Below, one piece after another: positions 25,796-32,703 of a DNA stretch of 32,981 bases (position 1 is the stretch's first letter; every line of letters begins with the position of its first letter). Both the position numbers and the translations under genes were made by a program. Origin of the DNA: Candidatus Gottesmanbacteria bacterium (GTDB lineage Bacteria; Patescibacteriota; Microgenomatia; JACOXO01). The DNA lies in contig JACOXO010000021.1 in the NCBI GenBank assembly GCA_016182365.1, forward strand, positions 1 to 32,981, given 5' to 3'. The notes beneath the pieces are model-generated. The model ran no database searches. It was not told where the DNA came from and worked only from the letters and a program-made list of their open reading frames with translations.

Positions 25796-26287
25796 TTATA
25801 GCCTCTTTATCATCTTTTTTACCTTGAATGTTTTGTCTCCGATTTTTTCGACAGAACTATCATAATCTTCAAAACCTTGTTTTCTGTAAAATTCAATTGC
25901 TTTTTGGTTCATTTCTTCTATATCAACAAAAACAGTTTTAATACCCTTAAATTCTACTAGTGTCTTATTAAATAGCATTTTTCCAATTCCCTTGTTTTGA
26001 TGAGATGGAAGAATATAAAGACGATCTAATTGTAGAGTTTCATTATTCTCTATTCTTCTTGCAGTAATAATGCCAACTATTTTTTCATTCTCATCTTTTG
26101 CAACTGCAAAGTAAACTTTGGGATTTTGAATTTGCTGTTTAAGAAGTTCTGGGTCGTGCCATGTTGAAGTAACCACTTCTATGGTTTCAGCTGAAAAATA
26201 AGAATGATATGTGTTAATCCATGTATGTTTAAGTAATGCTTTTATTTCGTTAACTTGTTCAACTTTAGCTTTTTCAACTGTAAACAT
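25796..26287 (-). CDS. GNAT-family N-acetyltransferase
   Basis: The 163-residue protein has the GNAT fold. It shows VEQVNEIKALLKHTW, VYFAVAKDENEKIVGIITARR, the acetyl-CoA-binding motif A LDRLYILPSHQNKGIGKMLF (Q/RxxGxG/A type), and EEMNQKAIEFYRKQGFE at the C-terminal region. It transfers an acetyl group from acetyl-CoA to an unknown amine. It begins 8 bp after the aminotransferase gene, so the two are co-transcribed. The pair could modify a common small metabolite, which is only a guess. Confidence 0.9.
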   Translation of the reverse strand: MFTVEKAKVEQVNEIKALLKHTWINTYHSYFSAETIEVVTSTWHDPELLKQQIQNPKVYFAVAKDENEKIVGIITARRIENNETLQLDRLYILPSHQNKGIGKMLFNKTLVEFKGIKTVFVDIEEMNQKAIEFYRKQGFEDYDSSVEKIGDKTFKVKKMIKRL

Positions 26288-26295
26288 TTAATTGT

Positions 26296-27405
26296 TTATT
26301 TAGATAAATATTCTTCAAGCTTTGATAAAACTTCAGGCATATTTTCCCTTCCAAACCCTATTCTAATATGTTTGTCATCGTAATCATAAACAGTTGACGG
26401 TAACAACATAATTCCAGTATCTTTAATAACCTGTTCACAAAACTCATACGCGCTTTTATTAATTAATAGTTTTGGAAAGCAAATTGTACCGGCTTTTGGT
26501 TTTGACCAAGAGAATATATTTGAAAATTTATTAAAAAATACATCCAATAATTGTAAATTTCTTTCAATTCTTTTTAAATGCCTCATGATGATTTTATCCT
26601 TATTTCTTAGAGCAATAATAGAAAGTATTTCGCTTGGGGCACTGCTGCAGATCGTAGTGTAATCTTTAAACTCAGACATTTTTGAATATAAAGATTTATT
26701 TTTAGTAACAAGCCAACCTATCCTAACTCCAGCCATACCAAATGTTTTTGACATGCCAAATAAACTGACAGAGTTGTCATAAAGATCAGAAACAGAATCT
26801 AATCTATCATCTTGGTTGTATTCCAAAAATCTATACATCTCATCAGAAAATATCGATATATTATTCTCTTTTGCAAAATTAACAATTTGTAAAAGTTCTT
26901 CGTTGCTGGGTAAATACCCTGTTGGGTTATGGGGAAAATTAATTATAATTAACTTTGTATTTGCTTTAACAATCTTTTTCAGTTGATTAATATTAAAATT
27001 CCACCCGTTTTGTTCCTCTGGATTCCATTTGGTAACTTCGCATCCTATACTTTGGGCTATTTGATAAAGCGATTGATATCCAGGAAAGGTACAAACAACA
27101 TGGTCGCCTGACCTGAGCATTGTATTAAATGCAATAAATATTCCTTCTTCAGGCGTAGTAATTAAAACGTTTTCGTGGGTAATTGTTTCATAAAGTTTTG
27201 CAACCTCTTTTCTAAGTAAAGGATTTCCTAAGGATTCTGTATAACCAAGCTTTAAACTATTCCACAACTCTTTTGTCTCCGAATCTGCCCATTCCAATAA
27301 CTCTTTTTGTGCTAGACCGTCACAGTCAGAACTGCAAAGTAGATATTTTGCTGAAAATTCATATTTTGCAAAATAACGCTCTAATTTAAAAGGTTTTATA
27401 TTCAC
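26296..27405 (-). CDS. PLP-dependent aminotransferase, class I/II
   Basis: The fold-type I aminotransferase has the substrate-site block INFPHNPTGYLPS, the Asp/Tyr region FSDEMYRFLEY and the Schiff-base lysine in FGMSKTFGMAGVRIGW, with the phosphate-binding Arg in VRIGW. RIGFGRENMPE near the end carries the carboxylate-binding Arg. I place the start at GTG 27405 (369 residues, MNIKPFKLERYF) because an extended -10 box occupies the track's extra codons and ends 6 nt before this GTG. The substrate is not known. It is divergent from the mraZ operon. Confidence 0.88.
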   Translation of the reverse strand: MNIKPFKLERYFAKYEFSAKYLLCSSDCDGLAQKELLEWADSETKELWNSLKLGYTESLGNPLLRKEVAKLYETITHENVLITTPEEGIFIAFNTMLRSGDHVVCTFPGYQSLYQIAQSIGCEVTKWNPEEQNGWNFNINQLKKIVKANTKLIIINFPHNPTGYLPSNEELLQIVNFAKENNISIFSDEMYRFLEYNQDDRLDSVSDLYDNSVSLFGMSKTFGMAGVRIGWLVTKNKSLYSKMSEFKDYTTICSSAPSEILSIIALRNKDKIIMRHLKRIERNLQLLDVFFNKFSNIFSWSKPKAGTICFPKLLINKSAYEFCEQVIKDTGIMLLPSTVYDYDDKHIRIGFGRENMPEVLSKLEEYLSK

Positions 27406-27411
27406 AATCGT

Positions 27412-27417
27412 ATTATA
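27412..27417 (-). promoter_or_regulatory. Extended -10 box, predicted leaderless GTG start
   Basis: On the minus strand TGT-TATAAT ends 6 nt before GTG 27405. Transcription should begin at the G of the start codon. The -35 position holds ATTTAA, a weak match. The box overlaps the codons that the ORF track adds upstream, which decides the start. Confidence 0.6.
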
Positions 27418-27516
27418 ACAAACCAATATATTTATTAAATTAACCTAATTTACACACTAGCGAAATTACGGTTAATTTCCTAGGTGTCCTATATAATTCA
27501 CCTCCCAGGTGATCAT

Positions 27517-27602
27517 ATAATGTTTTCACGGTTTCATAGGAAGTATGAAATTGGATTGTTGTATTGCTAAATTGGGTATTGACAGAAGCGTGAAAACATT
27601 AT
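27517..27602. repeat. 14-bp perfect inverted repeat in the mraZ upstream region
   Basis: ATAATGTTTTCACG (27517-27530) and its exact reverse complement CGTGAAAACATTAT (27589-27602) are 58 bp apart. The right arm fills the spacer between the -35 and -10 of the mraZ promoter, and the left arm overlaps another TATAAT (27516-27521). Nested between them is TTTCATA-GGAAG-TATGAAA (27532-27550), and just upstream TCACCT-CCC-AGGTGA (27498-27512). The arrangement suits a regulator binding two sites. Confidence 0.6.
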
Positions 27603-27607
27603 TAAAT
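27579..27607 (+). promoter_or_regulatory. Promoter of the dcw operon
   Basis: A perfect -35 TTGACA, 17-bp spacer and TTAAAT as -10 predict a start near 27614, inside the MraZ-type repeats. Upstream TATAAT boxes at 27492 and 27516 may be additional promoters. Confidence 0.6.
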
Positions 27608-27640
27608 GGGATGAAGTGGTACAAAGTGGTGATAAATGGT
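27607..27640 (+). promoter_or_regulatory. MraZ-type operator: four 10-bp direct repeats
   Basis: TGGGA, TGGTA, TGGTG and TGGTG start at 27607, 27617, 27627 and 27637, exactly 10 bp apart, each preceded by AA(A/G). In E. coli MraZ binds TGGGN repeats separated by 5 nt, the same 10-bp period, and represses its own operon. The repeats overlap the predicted transcription start and end just before the mraZ ATG. Confidence 0.7.
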
Positions 27641-27646
27641 GAATAT

Positions 27647-28084
27647 ATGGTTATAGGGCAGCACCAATCAAAAATAGCTGAAAATGGAAGAATCGCATTA
27701 CCAAAAAAATTTAGAGACCAACTTGGAAACAAATTTGTTATTGCTCAGGGATATGAAGGCTGTCTTATTATTGTTGCAGAAGGGAAATGGGAAAACCTTG
27801 TATCTGACCTTACAAACCGCCCCTTTTTTATGGGTCAGGCTCGAGACTCGTTACGGTTTTTATTGGGTAGTGCTAGTTTTATCACGGTTGACGAGCAGGG
27901 GCGGTTTGTAATACCCGATTATCTGAGGAAATACGCAAACATTGAGAATAGCGGTATATTCTTAGGATTGGGAAGTTATATAGAGCTTTGGGATAATAAA
28001 AAATGGGCTCAGTACAGTGAAAATCTTAATAGTAACAGCGAGTCCATTGCCCAGAGATTAATTAATGAGAACAAGAGTGAATAA
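27647..28084 (+). CDS. mraZ: Transcriptional regulator MraZ
   Basis: MraZ is a ring-forming DNA-binding protein that represses the division and cell-wall cluster. The 145-residue protein has two SpoVT-AbrB-like halves, each with the signature xxGRxxxP: ENGRIALPKKFRDQLG and DEQGRFVIPDYLRKYA. I use ATG 27647 because MVIGQHQSKI aligns with the normal MraZ N-terminus and GGTGA lies 4 nt upstream. The track's ATG 27545 would add 34 atypical residues and run through the operator, although AGGAAG precedes it. It overlaps rsmH by 20 bp. Confidence 0.93.
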   Translation: MVIGQHQSKIAENGRIALPKKFRDQLGNKFVIAQGYEGCLIIVAEGKWENLVSDLTNRPFFMGQARDSLRFLLGSASFITVDEQGRFVIPDYLRKYANIENSGIFLGLGSYIELWDNKKWAQYSENLNSNSESIAQRLINENKSE

Positions 28085-28946
28085 CTATCATATACCGGTT
28101 CTTGTCAATGAAATTGTACATTACTTGCAAGTTAAAGAAGGTAACAAGTATATAGATGCAACTTTAGGAGGTGGAGGTCATACAAGAGCAATATTAGACA
28201 AAGGAGGAATAGTTTTAGGAATTGATCAGGATCAGGATGCAATAGAATACACAAAAAAGGAATTGGGAAAAATTTATAAGGATAAATTAATAATTGAAAA
28301 AGGAAATTTTAGCCAGATGAAAAAAATTGCACAAAAAAACAATTTTATACCCCAAGGAATACTTTTTGACCTTGGTGTATCCAGCTATCAAATTGATAAT
28401 CCTGATCGTGGTTTTTCTTTTAATAAAGATGCAACTCTTGATATGAGGATGGATAAGAGTTCGGACTTTAACGCTCTGGATATAGTTAACAGATATCAAT
28501 ACCAGGATTTAGTGAGAATACTTCAGAAATTTGGTGAAGAGCATCTTGCCGGTCCTATAGCCTCAGATATAGTAACCAAAAGAAAAACAGCAGAAATTAC
28601 AACTACTTCACAGTTAAGTGAAATTGTTTTTGATGTATATCGAAAGCATGGACAAAAAGTTAAACACAATCAGTCTACCAAAGTATTTCAGGCAATTAGA
28701 ATGGAAGTAAATAGCGAACTTAATAACTTAAAGTTTGGGTTGGAACAGGCAATTGATCTTCTTAGTAAAGACGGCAGACTAGCTGTTCTTTCATACCATT
28801 CGCTTGAGGACAGGATAATAAAATTAAATATTAAAAATAAAAAATTAAAAATAATAACAAGAAAGCCAGTTTTACCTAGCGAACAAGAAATTAAAACAAA
28901 TCCCAGGTCAAGATCGGCAAAACTTAGGGTAGCTCAAAAATTATGA
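28065..28946 (+). CDS. rsmH: 16S rRNA (cytosine1402-N4)-methyltransferase RsmH
   Basis: RsmH (MraW) methylates N4 of C1402 in the 16S rRNA decoding centre. The 293-residue protein has the SAM-binding DATLGGGGHTRAIL, FDLGVSSYQIDNPDRGFSF, VFQAIRMEVNSELNNL and LSYHSLEDRIIK, all diagnostic. The length is normal. The ATG at 28065 overlaps mraZ; GTG 28077 (MNNYHIPVLV) is an alternative that is closer to the usual N-terminus. The 3' end overlaps ftsL by 4 bp. Confidence 0.96.
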   Translation: MRTRVNNYHIPVLVNEIVHYLQVKEGNKYIDATLGGGGHTRAILDKGGIVLGIDQDQDAIEYTKKELGKIYKDKLIIEKGNFSQMKKIAQKNNFIPQGILFDLGVSSYQIDNPDRGFSFNKDATLDMRMDKSSDFNALDIVNRYQYQDLVRILQKFGEEHLAGPIASDIVTKRKTAEITTTSQLSEIVFDVYRKHGQKVKHNQSTKVFQAIRMEVNSELNNLKFGLEQAIDLLSKDGRLAVLSYHSLEDRIIKLNIKNKKLKIITRKPVLPSEQEIKTNPRSRSAKLRVAQKL

Positions 28947-29215
28947 AATCATATACTTTATATATATTGATTGCTATTCTTGCTGTTTTTCAAATAATTA
29001 TAAGTAATAGACTCGCTTCATATGGCAGAAAAATTTCAGATATATCCGTAAAAACAAATGAAATTCTTCTTGAAAATGAAAGAATTAAGAAAAATATTGC
29101 TTCTTCTTCTGCAATACTCACTCTTACTAAAAGGGCCGAAGATTTGGGCTTCACAAAACAGGCAGAAATCTTTTATATTGATGAGCAGTATCCTGTGGCT
29201 CAAAATTCGTTTTAA
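28943..29215 (+). CDS. ftsL: FtsL/DivIC-like septum protein
   Basis: The 90-residue bitopic protein has one N-terminal membrane helix (YTLYILIAILAVFQIIISN) and an extracytoplasmic helical segment with heptad-like spacing (ISDISVKTNEILLENERIKKNIA), followed by a short LGFTKQAEIFYID tail. Size, topology and position between rsmH and ftsI identify it as FtsL-like. It probably joins FtsB-type proteins in activating FtsWI at the septum. ATGA overlap with rsmH indicates coupling. Sequence identity to known FtsL is expected to be low. Confidence 0.85.
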   Translation: MKSYTLYILIAILAVFQIIISNRLASYGRKISDISVKTNEILLENERIKKNIASSSAILTLTKRAEDLGFTKQAEIFYIDEQYPVAQNSF

Positions 29216-29227
29216 GCTTTCCTATAT

Positions 29228-30904
29228 ATGTGGCGTTCTCGTCTAATATTCACTTTTTTCCTACTCTGGTTTTTTTTAGTTATTGGAAAACTTTTCTACT
29301 GGCAGGTTCTTTCATATAATAAATTAGCTGCCGCTGCCGATAAACAACATTTCATTAGTTTCACCTTACCTGCATTGCGCGGCGATATTTTGGCTTCAGA
29401 TGGTTCGATTTTAGTCACTAACCAGCCAGCGTATTTAGTTTGGGCTGAACCGCCAAAAGTAGAAGGTAAAAAAAGACTAACCGATGTTCTATCCAATGTC
29501 CTTAAAATGCCTCAAGCATCGGTTTCTGCGATTTTAGATACCTCTAATGCTTTGTGGGTTCCGTTGGCAAGGCGTATTGATGAAGACACTGTAAATACAC
29601 TTAAGCAGCAAAACCTGGCAGGTATAGGTTTTGAGAAAATGGGCAAAAGATATTATCCGGAAGCCTCAATGAGCGCCCAAATATTGGGTTTTGTCGCTTC
29701 AGATAATATTGGAGATGACAAAGGATACTTTGGAATAGAAGGATCATATGATAAAGAACTAAGAGGTAGAGATGGTTTTTTGCGGCAGGAGAAAGACCCT
29801 TATGGGTTTCCAATCGTTATTGGAGAGGGAGAAAGAATTGATCCTGAAAATGGTAGAAATGTGGTTTTGCACATTGATAAAATTGTCCAAAATTCTATTG
29901 AAACCAAGCTTAAAAAAGGGATTGAAAAATTTGGCGCTAAAGCGGGAAGCATTATAGTTATGGAGCCAGCAACTGGTGCTATTCTGGGAATGGCTTCATA
30001 TCCATCATACGATCAGTCTTCATTTTCAGAATATGATAAAGAGTTGTATAAAAACCCTACCGTTGCTACAAGTTATGAGCCGGGATCAACATTTAAATCC
30101 ATTGTAATGGCTTCAGCTATATCAGAAAAAGTAGTAACACCGCAAACAGAAACAGACGAGGAAGGTCCAGTTAAAATATCAGGTTATGAAATCCGCACTT
30201 GGGATAATAAATACAGAGGTAGAATTAATATGACTGAAATTCTACAGCATTCATCAAATGTTGGTATGGTATTTGTGGGAGAAAAATTAGGAAAAGATAA
30301 ATTTTTAGATTATCTTGAAAAGTTCGGATTTGGGCAATCAACCGGAATTGATCTTTCCGATGAACAAGTACCTAATTTGAGACCAGTTAACCAGTGGAGA
30401 GAAATTGATCTAGCGACAGCAACATTTGGTCAAGGCATTGCAGTCACGCCAATACAAATGATCAGAGCTGTTGCTGTACTTGCAAATGGAGGGAAACTTG
30501 TTGAACCACATATTGTATCCAAAATTATTGATAGTTTTGGCAATGAGACAGAGATCAAGCCCAAAGTAATTAGACAGGTAATTACTCCACATGGTTCTAA
30601 GGTAATTACAGAAATGTTAGTTCAAAGTGTTATTGGTGGGGAGGCGCATTATAAAATACCTAAGGGTTATAGAATTGCTGGTAAAACAGGAACCGCACAA
30701 ATTCCGGTTGCAGGTCACTACGATGAACAAAAAACAATAGCGTCTTTTGTAGGATATGCTCCAGCAGATAATCCTAAGTTTGTAATGTTGGTTACTATAA
30801 CCGAGCCGACCAGCTCTCCTTGGGGATCTGAAACAGCCGCCCCCCTTTTTATGGATATAACAAGCGATTTGCTTGCCTATTACAAAATATTCCCAAGCCC
30901 TTAA
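29228..30904 (+). CDS. ftsI: Septal peptidoglycan transpeptidase FtsI (class B PBP)
   Basis: The enzyme cross-links septal peptidoglycan outside the membrane. A single N-terminal helix (LIFTFFLLWFFLVIGKLFYW) is followed by the PBP dimerisation domain (LRGDILASDG) and the transpeptidase domain. The latter has the active serine in STFK (Ser287, Lys290), SSN (342-344) and KTG (486-488). At 558 residues it is a typical class B PBP and has no C-terminal PASTA repeats. It lies 12 bp after ftsL and ends directly before the murE promoter. Confidence 0.95.
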   Translation: MWRSRLIFTFFLLWFFLVIGKLFYWQVLSYNKLAAAADKQHFISFTLPALRGDILASDGSILVTNQPAYLVWAEPPKVEGKKRLTDVLSNVLKMPQASVSAILDTSNALWVPLARRIDEDTVNTLKQQNLAGIGFEKMGKRYYPEASMSAQILGFVASDNIGDDKGYFGIEGSYDKELRGRDGFLRQEKDPYGFPIVIGEGERIDPENGRNVVLHIDKIVQNSIETKLKKGIEKFGAKAGSIIVMEPATGAILGMASYPSYDQSSFSEYDKELYKNPTVATSYEPGSTFKSIVMASAISEKVVTPQTETDEEGPVKISGYEIRTWDNKYRGRINMTEILQHSSNVGMVFVGEKLGKDKFLDYLEKFGFGQSTGIDLSDEQVPNLRPVNQWREIDLATATFGQGIAVTPIQMIRAVAVLANGGKLVEPHIVSKIIDSFGNETEIKPKVIRQVITPHGSKVITEMLVQSVIGGEAHYKIPKGYRIAGKTGTAQIPVAGHYDEQKTIASFVGYAPADNPKFVMLVTITEPTSSPWGSETAAPLFMDITSDLLAYYKIFPSP

Positions 30905-30929
30905 CGTGATAGATATAAAATGGTATAAT
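30901..30929 (+). promoter_or_regulatory. Promoter of murE, predicted leaderless
   Basis: TTAACG, a 17-bp spacer and an extended -10 TGG-TATAAT. The box ends 6 nt before ATG 30936, so the transcript should start on the start codon. This internal promoter lets murE-pgeF-murC be expressed apart from mraZ-ftsI. Confidence 0.7.
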
Positions 30930-30935
30930 TCACCA

Positions 30936-32150
30936 ATGGAGCATATTAAAGCTCTATATCACTACATAGTTGCAGTAATTGCTGTTTTAGTTTACGGCTA
31001 TCCGGCAAAAGACTTAACAGTAATTGCCGTCACGGGTACTTCAGGTAAAACGACAACTTCCCATCTTATTTACTCAATCCTCAAAAAATCAGGCAGGAAA
31101 GCTGCCTTAATATCGTCAGTTGAGGCTATAATTGGAGGAAAAGTTTCCGATACTGGTTTTCATGTTACTACACCAAGCCCCTTTGCCTTGCAAAAATTCT
31201 TAAAAACAGCGGTTTCTAAAGGAGATAAATATGTTGTTGTTGAGGCTAGTTCTCATGGAATTGCCCAATATAGAATGCTGGGAACCAATGTAAAAATTGC
31301 GGTTTTGACTAATATTGCCCATGAGCACTTAGATTGGCATGGGACTTTTGAAGCTTATTCCCAGGCTAAGCTTTCCCTCATTCAAAAAGCTCAAGTATCA
31401 GTTGTCAATAAAGATGACGAGTCATACAAGTTAGTTGAAAAATTAGGTAACAAAAAAGCAGTGATATTAACATATAGCTTAAAAGATCCTGACGCTGATT
31501 TTATACCTGAAAATACAGTATCCGAAGTCACTTTACCAGGTGAATATAACAGGCAGAATGCAATTGCAGCAAGCAGCGTATGTCAACTTTTAGGAGTAGA
31601 ACTTGAAGATATTAAAAAAGCTTTTAATAGCTTTAATGGAGTACAGGGCAGATTTGAGGAAATAAAAAATAAAAGAGGATTTAGAATTATTATTGATTTT
31701 GCTCATAAACCCAATGCTTTTGAAGCTTTATTATCAACACTTAAAAAAAATGCCGACGTTTCAGTCGGCACCCCGACCCAAAGGCGTCGGGGGAGATTAA
31801 TTATTATGTTTGGATCTGCAGGTGAACGGGATAAAGGTAAAAGATCAATGATGGGCAAAATTGCTGCAAAATACGCAGATATTTGTGTACTGACCGCAGA
31901 AGATCCCAGAAGCGAAGATGTTAACAGGATTATAAATGAGATATCCCAAGGTACAAAAGGTAGTGAAGCTCAGGTTATAAGAATTGCAGACCGGGCCTTA
32001 GCAATAAATACAGTAATAAATAAACTTGCCAAAAAAGGTGATATAGTTGCTTTTTTGGGTAAGGGTCATGAAAAATCAATGTGTTTCGGTTCTAAAGAAT
32101 ATCCTTGGAGCGAACATGAACAAATTAATAAAGCATTGGCAAAGAGATAA
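30936..32150 (+). CDS. murE: MurE-like Mur ligase lacking the N-terminal domain
   Basis: MurE adds the third amino acid to UDP-MurNAc-dipeptide. This 404-residue protein begins with a hydrophobic helix and reaches the ATP loop TGTSGKTTT by residue 33, so the usual N-terminal UDP-binding domain of about 90 residues is missing. The rest is intact: TNIAHEHLDWHGT, the Lys of QAKLSLI (carbamylated in the family), GVQGRFEEI, FGSAGERDKGKR, and EDPRSED in place of the DNPR substrate motif; its Arg favours diaminopimelate. Residues about 272-286 come from the 42-bp double-hairpin element. I set ATG 30936 because of the promoter. Confidence 0.88.
   Translation: MEHIKALYHYIVAVIAVLVYGYPAKDLTVIAVTGTSGKTTTSHLIYSILKKSGRKAALISSVEAIIGGKVSDTGFHVTTPSPFALQKFLKTAVSKGDKYVVVEASSHGIAQYRMLGTNVKIAVLTNIAHEHLDWHGTFEAYSQAKLSLIQKAQVSVVNKDDESYKLVEKLGNKKAVILTYSLKDPDADFIPENTVSEVTLPGEYNRQNAIAASSVCQLLGVELEDIKKAFNSFNGVQGRFEEIKNKRGFRIIIDFAHKPNAFEALLSTLKKNADVSVGTPTQRRRGRLIIMFGSAGERDKGKRSMMGKIAAKYADICVLTAEDPRSEDVNRIINEISQGTKGSEAQVIRIADRALAINTVINKLAKKGDIVAFLGKGHEKSMCFGSKEYPWSEHEQINKALAKR
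31751..31792 (+). repeat. In-frame 42-bp double-hairpin element, copy 3
   Basis: The first hairpin is TGCCGAC/GTCGGCA and the second CCCCGAC/GTCGGGG. Relative to copy 1, the pair C-G became G-C in the first stem and T-A became C-G in the second, so both stems are kept by compensating changes. It is read in phase 2 as ADVSVGTPTQRRRG, just before the conserved MurE strand RLIIMFGSAGERD. Confidence 0.85.
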
Positions 32151-32703
32151 CGTCAACACTGGAACCACTACCAAATTACTGAGTTCATTTACAAAGTTTA
32201 AGACTAAAAACTTTGTCTATGCACAACAGGTGCATAGTAATAAAGTGGTTGTTGTTACTAATAAAGATTCGGGGAAGACTGTAAAAGGCGCAGACGGTTT
32301 GATTACTAATTCAGACAACCTGTGTTTAGTGATCTATACAGCAGATTGTATTCCAGTATTTTTTTACGAACCAGTAAAAAAAATAATTGCTCTTGTTCAT
32401 GCTGGAAGAAAAGGAAGCCTTATTAATATTTCCGGAAGTACGGTAAAAGAGATGGTTAAGTTAGGAGCAAATGTTAATAAAATTAAGGTCCATCTGGGAC
32501 CCCATATTTGTAAAAATTGTTATGAAATAGATTTGGCCAGTGTTAATATTAATCAACTTACCAGTTTAAATATTTTGAGGTCTAATATATCTTTAACCGA
32601 TTACTGTACTTATGAAGATAAAGAGTTGTTTTATTCATACAGAAGAGAAAAACCGAAAAACCGGGAGTTTGATGAAATGATTTCTTATATAACTCTAAAA
32701 TGA
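32116..32703 (+). CDS. pgeF: Peptidoglycan editing factor PgeF (laccase-domain/YfiH family)
   Basis: PgeF removes wrongly added amino acids from cell-wall precursors in other bacteria. The 195-residue protein has the three metal or catalytic positions: His in YAQQVHSNKV, Cys in TADCIPVFF and His in VHAGRKGSL, then GPHICKNCYEI. The usual HAGWRG is changed to HAGRKG here. ATG 32116 (MNKLIKHW) is preferred over the track's 32047 and gives a 35-bp overlap with murE. Its place between murE and murC fits the editing role. Confidence 0.88.
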   Translation: MNKLIKHWQRDNVNTGTTTKLLSSFTKFKTKNFVYAQQVHSNKVVVVTNKDSGKTVKGADGLITNSDNLCLVIYTADCIPVFFYEPVKKIIALVHAGRKGSLINISGSTVKEMVKLGANVNKIKVHLGPHICKNCYEIDLASVNINQLTSLNILRSNISLTDYCTYEDKELFYSYRREKPKNREFDEMISYITLK

